A DNA stretch of 24,280 bases from assembly GCA_934621485.1 (NCBI GenBank), contig CAKTUS010000038.1, forward strand, positions 1-24,280. The letters are read 5' to 3'. Shown here piece by piece: positions 1 to 5,954 of this stretch. Every line of letters starts with the position of its first letter. Position 1 is the first letter of the stretch. The DNA is from an uncultured Clostridia bacterium (GTDB lineage: Bacteria; Bacillota; Clostridia; Christensenellales; Aristaeellaceae). The notes beneath the pieces were generated by a model. It was given only the letters and a program-made list of their open reading frames with translations. It made no database searches and was not told the origin of the DNA. The translations under genes and the position numbers were made by a program.

Positions 1-42
1 CTCATTTCGATATGCCCGCAGCCACTGCCGAACCTGTTCCAT
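1..42 (-). CDS. Possible 5' end of a minus-strand gene, cut by the window edge
   Basis: An ATG on the minus strand at 42 opens 14 codons without a stop before the window ends (reading MEQVRQWLRAYRNE). A purine-rich stretch (AAAGGGGCGGG) lies about 5-12 bases upstream and could serve as a ribosome binding site, and a plausible promoter lies at 78-106. The fragment is too short to recognise. It could also be a chance open stretch. Confidence 0.35.
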   Translation of the reverse strand, partial: MEQVRQWLRAYRNE

Positions 43-77
43 CCGTTTTCCCGCCCCTTTGCCGCTTTCTTTCTTTA

Positions 78-106
78 ATTTAATCACACTCGCTCAGAAA
101 AAGCAA
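78..106 (-). promoter_or_regulatory. Possible sigma-A promoter for the edge gene
   Basis: On the minus strand TTGCTT (106-101) and TTAAAT (83-78) are separated by exactly 17 bases. They face the putative start at 42 and diverge from the tRNA promoter. The -35 matches the consensus only in part. Confidence 0.35.
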
Positions 107-167
107 TGAACCACCCCTTTCCCTTCGTGTCTTTTTGAAAAATATCGTAAGAAACCAAAATTGATTG

Positions 168-196
168 TTGACAACAAAAGCAAAGTGTGCTATAGT
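168..196 (+). promoter_or_regulatory. Promoter of tRNA-Val
   Basis: TTGACA at 168-173 and TATAGT at 191-196 are separated by 17 bases. This is a near-consensus housekeeping promoter that would start transcription about 35 bases before the mature tRNA. Confidence 0.8.
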
Positions 197-237
197 AACA
201 AATGTCGCCGAGGTAAATGCTTCGGTCAAAAAGAAAA

Positions 238-313
238 GGTCGCATGGCTCAGTTGGTAGAGCACATCGTTCACATCGATGGGGTCACAGGTTCGAGTCCT
301 GTTGCGACCACCA
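238..313 (+). tRNA. tRNA-Val (anticodon CAC)
   Basis: The full cloverleaf can be folded by eye. The acceptor stem is GGTCGCA (238-244) with TGCGACC (303-309). The D arm is GCTC/GAGC (247-250, 259-262). The anticodon stem is CATCG/CGATG (264-268, 276-280) around the loop TTCACAT, which places anticodon CAC at 271-273. The T arm is ACAGG/CCTGT around TTCGAGT. A discriminator A and an encoded CCA close the gene. CAC reads the valine codon GUG, which is used often in this GC-rich sequence. It is a single gene with its own promoter upstream and terminator just downstream. Confidence 0.97.
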
Positions 314-317
314 CACG

Positions 318-345
318 CCTGGCAGGCTTGCTTGCCAGGTTTTTT
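318..345 (+). terminator. Intrinsic terminator of tRNA-Val
   Basis: CCTGGCA (318-324) pairs with TGCCAGG (333-339) and is followed directly by six T residues (340-345). It begins five bases after the tRNA CCA end, so tRNA transcription should stop before the small ORF downstream. Confidence 0.85.
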
Positions 346-382
346 CTTACCTTGCCGTCAGACTTGAAAGGATGTGAACCTC

Positions 383-622
383 ATGGCGAAATTCATCTCC
401 CGTGAAAAGCTCAGTAAGAAGGCCCGCAAGGAACTGGACAACCAGAAGCGCGCCGTTTGGGCTTTTTCCCCCACGACTAAGAAAGTCGAAAGCAAAAAGC
501 TTTACAACCGTAAGAAAAGCGCTCATGCCTGGAAGAATGACTTCGGCATGAGCGCCTATCATTTATTCAACCGTAGTCTCGCCGTGGTTTCCCTCGTTTT
601 CCGCCTTGCGAAAGCACGTTAA
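383..622 (+). CDS. Small basic hypothetical protein
   Basis: This 79-residue ORF starts at the ATG at 383, with AAAGGA about ten bases upstream. The N-terminal 55 residues are very rich in Lys and Arg (MAKFISREKLSKKARKELD and onward, then KKVESKKLYNRKKS). The composition resembles short basic proteins of unknown function in Clostridia, but I cannot assign a family with certainty. The last 25 residues differ in character, because their codons coincide with the lysR terminator hairpin (519-555) and the 3' end of lysR on the other strand. The reading frame may therefore have lost its original stop and run on. No good promoter is seen, and the tRNA terminator lies just upstream. No function is proposed. 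Confidence 0.5.
   Translation: MAKFISREKLSKKARKELDNQKRAVWAFSPTTKKVESKKLYNRKKSAHAWKNDFGMSAYHLFNRSLAVVSLVFRLAKAR
511..555 (-). terminator. Intrinsic terminator of the LysR gene
   Basis: GCGCTCATGCC (519-529) and GGCATGAGCGC (545-555) form a perfect 11-bp stem with a 15-base loop. Read on the minus strand, the hairpin starts seven bases after the lysR stop codon and is followed by TTTTCTTA (518-511). The hairpin lies inside the small plus-strand ORF at 383-622. Confidence 0.75.
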
Positions 623-1465
623 AAAGGTTTTCGCTACTTTGCTGAATACGGATCGGCGTTTCCAGACCAAGGCATGATGGATTTCCAACCTCGGTTCCAG
701 CGGGAGGAAGCATACGTCGGAGGGAAGCGCCGAACCCAGATGATCCTCGGTGGTCAAAAAATAACCCAGTCCACTCCGAACAAAATGGACGGGCGCACCG
801 CCGACCACGTTGTAGGTTGCCGCGATGGGGAGACGCTCCGGTTCCGTCCGTGCCCAGCGGGCAATTTCCAGCAGAAGCCCCTCGCGCCGATGAAACACCA
901 GCGGCGCAAGGCGAAGGTCGTCCGGATGCACGGCGTTTTTTTGCGCCAGTGCGCAGCTGGACGGCAGCAGTAAACCCCAGCAGGCAGAATCGCCCAGAGA
1001 AAGGAATTCGTACTTGACCACATTCACCGGCTCCAGCAGCACGGCGAAATCCAGGCTTCCGTGGTCCAGCCGCTCCATGACATCGGTCGCGTCGCTGGCG
1101 TAGAAATCAAACTGCACGCCCGGATGCTTCTTCCTCATTTGCGCCGCAGCTTGCAAAACGCTTTCCTGGGGCGCGCCGCCGATGGAGATGCGCCCGTTGA
1201 TTTCCGCTGCGCCGGAGGCAATTTCCTGTCGCGTCTTTTCCATCAGCGAAACAATTTCCTCGGCGCGTTTACGAAGCAGCGTCCCGTCCTCCGTCAGCGT
1301 CAGCTTGCGTTTACCGCGAATGAACAGCAGCTTGCCCAGTTCCCTTTCCAAATCCATCAGTTGCTTGGACAGCGACGACTGCGCAATGTGCAGGCTTTCC
1401 GCCGCACGGGTGATGTTCTGCTCCCGCGCGACAACCAGAAAATTTTGAAGAACGCGAACCTCCAT
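563..1465 (-). CDS. LysR-family transcriptional regulator
   Basis: This is a 300-residue DNA-binding regulator of typical LysR length. The N-terminal winged helix-turn-helix covers about residues 1-60 (MEVRVLQNFLVVAREQNITR, then AAESLHIAQSSLSKQL, with the LTLTEDG wing). The rest is the two-lobed effector domain (around residues 85-290, beginning GRISIGG). The ATG at 1465 is chosen over a GTG at 1474 because the GTG overlaps the ribosome binding site GAGGTG, which lies six bases before the ATG. The gene is divergent from a MATE exporter gene. This LysR/target layout usually means the regulator controls its neighbour and itself. The effector is unknown. The neighbour is now frameshifted, so this regulator may have lost its main target. 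Confidence 0.9.
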   Translation of the reverse strand: MEVRVLQNFLVVAREQNITRAAESLHIAQSSLSKQLMDLERELGKLLFIRGKRKLTLTEDGTLLRKRAEEIVSLMEKTRQEIASGAAEINGRISIGGAPQESVLQAAAQMRKKHPGVQFDFYASDATDVMERLDHGSLDFAVLLEPVNVVKYEFLSLGDSACWGLLLPSSCALAQKNAVHPDDLRLAPLVFHRREGLLLEIARWARTEPERLPIAATYNVVGGAPVHFVRSGLGYFLTTEDHLGSALPSDVCFLPLEPRLEIHHALVWKRRSVFSKVAKTFLTCFRKAENEGNHGETTVE

Positions 1466-1483
1466 GCGCTTCACCTCTTGACG

Positions 1484-1512
1484 ATTATAGCGTACTTTAT
1501 TATTCGTTTCAA
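1484..1512 (-). promoter_or_regulatory. Promoter of the LysR gene
   Basis: On the minus strand TTGAAA (1512-1507) and TATAAT (1489-1484) are 17 bases apart. The expected start of transcription lies at about 1477, right at the ribosome binding site, so the leader would be only about a dozen bases long. Confidence 0.7.
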
Positions 1513-1528
1513 CGATGATAAACCATCG
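1513..1528. promoter_or_regulatory. Candidate LysR operator (inverted repeat)
   Basis: CGATG (1513-1517) and CATCG (1524-1528) are perfect inverted arms separated by six bases. They lie directly beside the -35 of the lysR promoter and upstream of the divergent MATE promoter. This is the usual position for a LysR-type autoregulatory and activating site. Binding is inferred. Confidence 0.45.
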
Positions 1529-1539
1529 AACATTGTTAT

Positions 1540-1568
1540 TTGCTATTTTTTCGCGACAGTACTATACT
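1540..1568 (+). promoter_or_regulatory. Possible promoter of the frameshifted MATE gene
   Basis: TTGCTA (1540-1545) and TATACT (1563-1568) are 17 bases apart. The poor -35 would fit a promoter that needs an activator such as the divergent LysR protein. Confidence 0.5.
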
Positions 1569-1599
1569 TCTGCCGAATCTTTGCGGAAGGAAGTCCTGC

Positions 1600-2984
1600 A
1601 TGATGCACGTGCAAAAGCTGGATATGCTCCACGGACCCATCTGGAGCCAATTGCCCCGGTTCGCGCTGCCCGTGGCAGCCACGGCCATTCTGGAACAGTT
1701 GTTTAATGCCTCAGATATCGCGGTTGTCGGCAATTTTACCGGTGCGGAGCGAACGGCAGCCGTGGCGGCAGCGGGGGCGAACAGCCCGATTATCGGCCTG
1801 ATCGTTAATCTGCTCATCGGCGTGGCATTGGGCGCAAACGTTGTCATCGCCCGCGCCGTTGGCCAGGGCGACCGGAACTCCGTGAGCCGGGCGGTGCACA
1901 CCTCCGTGCTGGTAGCGCTGCTGGGAGGCGCCGGTGTTGCCGTGCTTGGCGAGCTGGCTGCCGCACCGCTGCTGGGGCTTTTGAATGTGCCGGAGGAGGT
2001 GCTTCCACTGGCGCTGCTTTATCTGAGAATTTATCTGCTGGGCTTGCCCGTCATCCTGCTATACAATTTTGAGGCGGCCATCTTTCGCAGCGTTGGGGAA
2101 ACCAAAACGCCGCTGATGGCACTGACGGTTTCGGGCGTGCTGAACGTGCTGCTGAACCTGTTTTTCGTGGCCGTAACGCACATGACGGTCGATGGCGTGG
2201 CCATTGCAACGGTGCTTTCTAATGGGGTCAGTTCCGCGATTCTGTATCGGCGGCTGCGCGGCAGCACGCAGGAAATTCGTCTGGAGCCAGCGGCGCTGCG
2301 CATTGATGGGGCGACGCTGAAGCAGATTTTGCGCATCGGCCTGCCCGCCGGGATTCAGAGCGCCGTGTTCGCCGTTTCCAACATCGTCATTCAGTCCGCC
2401 GTCAACAGCCTGGGCACGGTGGTCATGGCCGCCTCCAGCGCGGCCTTTACCATCGAAGTCATTACCTATGATATTCTCAATTCCTTCAGCCAGGCCTGCA
2501 CCACCTTCGTTGGGCAAAACTGCGGCGCAGGCAATGTAAAGCGCTGCCGCAAAACGCTGCTGCTGGCCTGACGGAGGGAGCGCTGGCGCTGGCGGCGGCG
2601 GTTGCGCTGATTCTGTGCTTCGGCAGACAGCTGCTGACAGTTTTTAACAGCGATCCGGAGGTGGTGGAAACCGGCTTTATCCGCCTGACAATGGTGATGC
2701 TGTCCCATTCTCTCAGCCTTTTGTACGAGGTTCTTTCCGGCTATCTGCGCGGCTTCGGCGTATCGCTGGCTCCCGCGCTGCTGACCATGCTGGGCGTATG
2801 CGGTGTGCGCATTGGCTGGATTCAATGGGTGTTTCCGCAGAACCGAACCTTCCGAACCCTTATGACGGCCTACCCTGTCAGCCTTTCGGCCACTGCGCTG
2901 ATGATGCTGGTCGCGCTTTTGTGCGTTCGGCCCGGCCGGCAAAGAAAAAAGCCGTTGCGAAGCCACAGGATTCAGCGTAGTTAA
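1600..2984 (+). pseudogene. MATE-family multidrug exporter, broken by a one-base frameshift
   Basis: MATE proteins are cation-coupled antiporters with twelve membrane helices that export drugs or metabolites. The first frame starts at the ATG at 1600 (AAGGAAG six bases upstream) and runs 323 residues to a TGA at 2569-2571. It shows typical MATE text (PRFALPVAATAILEQLFNASD, FRSVGETKTPLMALTVSG, IGLPAGIQSAVFAVSN, FVGQNCGAGN). Translation continues without a gap in the next frame from 2568 (LTEGALALAA) through FRTLMTAYPVSLSATAL to TAA at 2982-2984. One extra C in the GCCTG at 2566-2570 would restore a single protein of about 460 residues, the normal family length. The first fragment lacks the last helices and is unlikely to work. 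Either it is a true pseudogene or the sequence has a one-base error. Confidence 0.88.
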
Positions 2985-3116
2985 AATTCCGCTTTGCCCA
3001 AAACAACGTCAACGCCATTTGGAAGGCTTTTGATTGTCCATTCTTTATCAAGCGCTTTTCCCCTCTCCCCAATCGTTTCCGCTCTGCCGTTTTTGGGCAT
3101 ACAATTTGGAAGCGCC

Positions 3117-3143
3117 CATGCCGGAACAAACCCTGCCGGCGTG
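3117..3143 (+). terminator. Weak hairpin downstream of the broken MATE gene
   Basis: CATGCCGG (3117-3124) pairs with CCGGCGTG (3136-3143), with one G-U pair, and is followed by AGTGCTTTTGTGG. The T-tract is short and offset, so termination is only possible. The rest of 2985-3184 shows no gene I can support. Confidence 0.25.
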
Positions 3144-3184
3144 AGTGCTTTTGTGGTTGTCTGTGCTCTTTTTGTGTCGTCACT

Positions 3185-3205
3185 GAAAAAAGCGGTTTGG
3201 CCGCT
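3185..3205 (-). terminator. Intrinsic terminator of the minus-strand MATE operon
   Basis: On the minus strand AGCGG (3205-3201) and CCGCT (3195-3191) enclose the loop CCAAA, and TTTTTC follows (3190-3185). It lies about 20 bases after the stop codon of the gene ending at 3228 and closes that operon. Confidence 0.7.
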
Positions 3206-3227
3206 CGCCGCTTTGGCCTTTGAATCG

Positions 3228-3638
3228 TCAGGGCTCTTTTCGCTGAATCCGAATCGTTCCCTGGGTCCGCCGCCCTTCCACCCAAATGGAATAGGCGCCG
3301 CTTTCCGGAATCTGCAAGGTGAAGCTGGCAACTGCTTTTCCGTTGCCGTCATACAGCGCATTTCCATCCGGCGCTGTCATTTTCATATGCAGCGACCCTT
3401 TTTCCGTCTCAAAGGCAACCTGAAGCACATCGCCTGCTTCCAGCTCCAGCGTGTGTTCATCGGTGCCGTTCATCTGCTGAATATCCAGCAGATAGGCGTC
3501 CGGGTTTTTCACCCGGCTGCCAACAAAACTCGGCTGCCTGTGAAGCACCAGTATGATTCCTGTAGCCATCAGCAAAACAAGCACAAGAATCGCCGCTATT
3601 TTTTCCTTGTTTTTGTCATAAGGATCCTCCTTTTTCAT
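3228..3638 (-). CDS. Small single-pass membrane protein of unknown function
   Basis: The ORF encodes 136 residues: a charged N-terminus (about 13 residues), one hydrophobic helix (about residues 14-31, IAAILVLVLLMATGIILV), then a hydrophilic domain of about 100 residues that probably faces outside. That domain has beta-rich spacing (LELEAGDVLQVAFETEKGSL, then ASFTLQIPESGAYSIWVEG), like a small all-beta fold. I do not recognise the family. It follows the MATE gene by 14 bases and shares its terminator, so the two are probably one transcript. The start is doubtful. A canonical AAGGAGG (3632-3626) lies inside the first codons, six bases before another ATG at 3619 whose frame stops after seven codons. 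One more A in the run at 3599-3604 would join MTKTRKK to the hydrophobic helix. Confidence 0.65.
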   Translation of the reverse strand: MKKEDPYDKNKEKIAAILVLVLLMATGIILVLHRQPSFVGSRVKNPDAYLLDIQQMNGTDEHTLELEAGDVLQVAFETEKGSLHMKMTAPDGNALYDGNGKAVASFTLQIPESGAYSIWVEGRRTQGTIRIQRKEP

Positions 3639-3652
3639 CGTTCCGCCCCGGC

Positions 3653-5002
3653 TTATGCCCTACCTACGCTCTCTTTCAGAAAACGAATCCGCCGGTAATA
3701 GACGGGAATCAGCAGCGCCACGGCCCCAAACCAGGCCAGGGGCGAAGCCAGGCAAATGCCCGTGTAGCCCACGATCCGTGCCAACCCAAAGGTGCCGCCG
3801 ATGCGCATGATCAATTCCACAATGCAGGCCGCAAAGGGCGACCGGCTGTCGCCCATGCTCTGCTCCGCCGACCGGTACACCAGCAGCAGGCCCAGCAGCG
3901 GATAAAAGGGCGCCACCGCCGCCAGGTAACCTGTGGCATAGCCTGCCACCTCAGCCGTAGGCTGGTCAATAAACAGCATAACCGCCTGGCTGCGCAGCAG
4001 CAGCATGATTACCGCCATAGCCACGCTGACGCTCGTCATTTGCACAAGCGACGCCCTCACGCCCTGCGCAATACGGTCGTACCGTTGGGCTCCATAATTC
4101 TGGGCCGCATAATTGGCCACCGCTATGCCCAAGCCGCCGTCCACCAGCACGGAAAACTGGTCCACCTTTCCGGCGGCGGTGTAGCCCGCCACCGCCGCAG
4201 CGCCCAGCTTGTTCACAGCTACCTGCATGGCCAGCTGCCCAATGGTCATGACGGACATTTGAAAACCCATGGGAAAGCCGATGCGCAGGTGCCGGCTCAT
4301 TTCCTCACGCCAGTTTTCCAGCCGCCAGCCCGCCGCCCGTAAAGCCGAATACTTTTTCATACCCACCAGGGTACTGAGCACGGCGGCAGCCAACTGGCTG
4401 AGCACCGTCGCCCAGGCCGCGCCTGCCACGCCCATATCCAGGGGAACAATGAACACAATATCCAGCGCGATATTGGCCAGAGAGCTTAAAACCAGAAAAA
4501 TCAGCGGCGTGCGGCTGTCGCCCAAGGCCCGCAGCATATTGGAAATCATGTTGTAAAAAACCGTAGCGCCCGTACCCGCCATGATGATCCACAAATAGGT
4601 AGAAGCGTCCTGACAAACACTCTCCGGCGTTTTCATCCAGCTCAGCACAGGCCGCGCCATCAGGCAGCAGGGCACGGTAAGCGCCATGGTAAACAGCAGC
4701 GACAAATACCAGGAGGTCGTTACGCTGCGCCGCATGCCGGCCTCATCTCCCGCACCGAAGCGCTGCCCCAGGCAAATACCAAACCCGCTGGTAAGCCCCT
4801 GCACAAAGCTGAGTACCAGGTAAATGAGGGTGCCGGTGGAGCCTACCGCCGCCAATGCCTCTGCGCCCAGGGTGCGTCCCACAATAACCGAATCCGCCAA
4901 GGTATAAAACAATTGGAACAGGTTTCCGCCGATAACCGGCAACGCAAACTGCAAAAGAACCGTAAATGGTCTGCCCCGAGTCATGTCCTTGGCCATCTTC
5001 AT
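3653..5002 (-). CDS. MATE-family multidrug/metabolite exporter
   Basis: This intact 449-residue membrane protein is of normal MATE length (two six-helix halves, Na+ or H+ antiport). The N-terminal part reads TVLLQFALPVIGGNLFQLFY, ADSVIVGRTLGAEALAAVGS. The pseudo-repeat in the second half reads HLRIGFPMGFQMSVMTIGQ and NYAAQNYGAQRYDRI. The substrate cannot be told from sequence. The start at 5002 has AGGAAAGGAAGGA directly before it; the ATG at 4996 is better spaced from the same purine tract and may be the true start. It is the first gene of a two-gene operon with the small membrane protein downstream, and it is divergent from a chloramphenicol acetyltransferase pseudogene. It is clearly different in sequence from the broken MATE gene at 1600. 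Confidence 0.92.
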   Translation of the reverse strand: MKMAKDMTRGRPFTVLLQFALPVIGGNLFQLFYTLADSVIVGRTLGAEALAAVGSTGTLIYLVLSFVQGLTSGFGICLGQRFGAGDEAGMRRSVTTSWYLSLLFTMALTVPCCLMARPVLSWMKTPESVCQDASTYLWIIMAGTGATVFYNMISNMLRALGDSRTPLIFLVLSSLANIALDIVFIVPLDMGVAGAAWATVLSQLAAAVLSTLVGMKKYSALRAAGWRLENWREEMSRHLRIGFPMGFQMSVMTIGQLAMQVAVNKLGAAAVAGYTAAGKVDQFSVLVDGGLGIAVANYAAQNYGAQRYDRIAQGVRASLVQMTSVSVAMAVIMLLLRSQAVMLFIDQPTAEVAGYATGYLAAVAPFYPLLGLLLVYRSAEQSMGDSRSPFAACIVELIMRIGGTFGLARIVGYTGICLASPLAWFGAVALLIPVYYRRIRFLKESVGRA

Positions 5003-5020
5003 TCCTTCCTTTCCTCATTC

Positions 5021-5055
5021 GGCGCGTCTTTGTGAAAAACGCGCCGGATTTTTTT
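5021..5055. other. GC hairpin with T-tract in the MATE/CAT divergent region
   Basis: GGCGCGT (5021-5027) pairs with ACGCGCC (5039-5045). On the plus strand GGA and seven T residues follow (5049-5055), which looks like an intrinsic terminator, yet no plus-strand gene ends here. On the minus strand the hairpin lies in the 5' leader of the MATE gene, just before its ribosome binding site. It may block antisense transcription or affect leader translation. Confidence 0.4.
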
Positions 5056-5115
5056 CGACAGGGCCGGACCGTTCTCCTTTTTTTCCCCAAAATTTTGTTC
5101 TCTACGGTTCGTTCC

Positions 5116-5144
5116 TTGGCAGCCGCAGTTTCGCACGCTATCCT
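5116..5144 (+). promoter_or_regulatory. Promoter of the CAT pseudogene
   Basis: TTGGCA (5116-5121) and TATCCT (5139-5144) are 17 bases apart. They lie upstream of an excellent ribosome binding site AAGGAGG (5166-5172), seven bases before the ATG. Confidence 0.55.
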
Positions 5145-5179
5145 ATAGGCGTACAAGCTCTTTGCAAGGAGGCGTTTTC

Positions 5180-5850
5180 ATGACCAACGGCCTGCGCTTT
5201 ACCCCCATTGACCCGGCTGCCTGGAACCGTTATGATTTGTTTTGCTATTTTTCTCAAGCGGCCCCCACCGGCTATTCCCTGACGGTGAATGTGGAAGTGA
5301 CCCGGCTTAGGCAAACGCTCAAGACTGCGGGATTCCGTTTTTTCCGGCTTACCTGTGGCTGGTAACCAAGGGGCTGAATGAGCAGATGGCGTTCAAAATC
5401 GCCCAAAAGGACGGCTAGCTCGGCTATTACGAGGGGCTTACCCCGTTGTATGCCGCCTTTCATCCGGATGACCACACCTTTTCGCTGATGTGGACGGAAT
5501 ACAGCGATTCCTTTCCCGCCTTTCATCAGGCGTATCTGGACAATCAAGCGGCCTATGGCGCGCATCACGGCGTGCTTTCCCAAACGGACCGCCTGCCTCC
5601 GCCCAACGCCTACACCGTTTCCTGTCTGCCCTGGATTTCCTTTCAGCATTTTGCCGTTCACTCCTATGGCCGCGCGCCCTATTCCTTTCCCTCGGTGGAA
5701 AGCGGACGCTTTGTAGAAAAACACGGCCAAACCCTGCTGCCGCTTTCCATCACCTGTCACCATGCCGCCACGGACGGCTGGCATGTGAGCCGGTTTCTTG
5801 ACAGGCTGCAAGCACGGGCGGATGGGTTTGAGGCTTTTCTGGCCCCATAA
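5180..5850 (+). pseudogene. Chloramphenicol O-acetyltransferase (CAT) family, disrupted twice
   Basis: Type A CATs transfer acetyl from acetyl-CoA to chloramphenicol in the cytoplasm and inactivate it. The segment spans about 223 codons, the family length. The start reads MTNGLRFTPIDPAAWNRYDL followed by FCYFSQAAPTGYSLTVNVEV, and the C-terminal part holds the catalytic HHAATDGWH motif (His-His-x-x-x-Asp-Gly, near 5758-5784). The frame shifts at a six-T run (5338-5343): a seventh T would continue RFF into PAYLWLVTKGLNEQ. A second lesion is an in-frame TAG at 5416-5418 in the context QKDG-stop-LGYYEGLTPLY, consistent with CAG to TAG. Two independent lesions make it a pseudogene rather than a sequencing artefact. 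Some family members are homologues of uncertain substrate, so former resistance is likely but not proven. Confidence 0.92.
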
Positions 5851-5858
5851 GTTTGTTG

Positions 5859-5904
5859 AAAAAGACCCCCCGGTTTCTGATTGTGCCGTTCAGAAGCCGG
5901 GGGG
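5859..5904 (-). terminator. Intrinsic terminator of the secreted-protein gene
   Basis: The arms 5866-5880 and 5890-5904 form a 15-bp stem (CCCCCCGGTTTCTGA against TCAGAAGCCGGGGGG, one G-U) around a nine-base loop. Read on the minus strand, TCTTTTT follows (5865-5859). It serves the minus-strand gene ending at 5955 and may also stop plus-strand transcripts from the CAT pseudogene. Confidence 0.75.
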
Positions 5905-5954
5905 CTGGGAGCCGTCAGCGGCTCTTTGCGCTGGAACCTTTTCTGTTTTTGGGC

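Noticed and set aside
2981..3367. 128-codon open frame on the minus strand past the end of the small membrane gene
   Set aside because: Its 5' half overlaps the better-supported gene at 3228-3638 in another frame, and the operon terminator at 3185-3205 falls inside it. The C-terminal text looks protein-like but there is no start signal.
2994..3698. 234-codon open frame on the plus strand
   Set aside because: It is antisense to the small membrane gene and its terminator, with no ribosome binding site.
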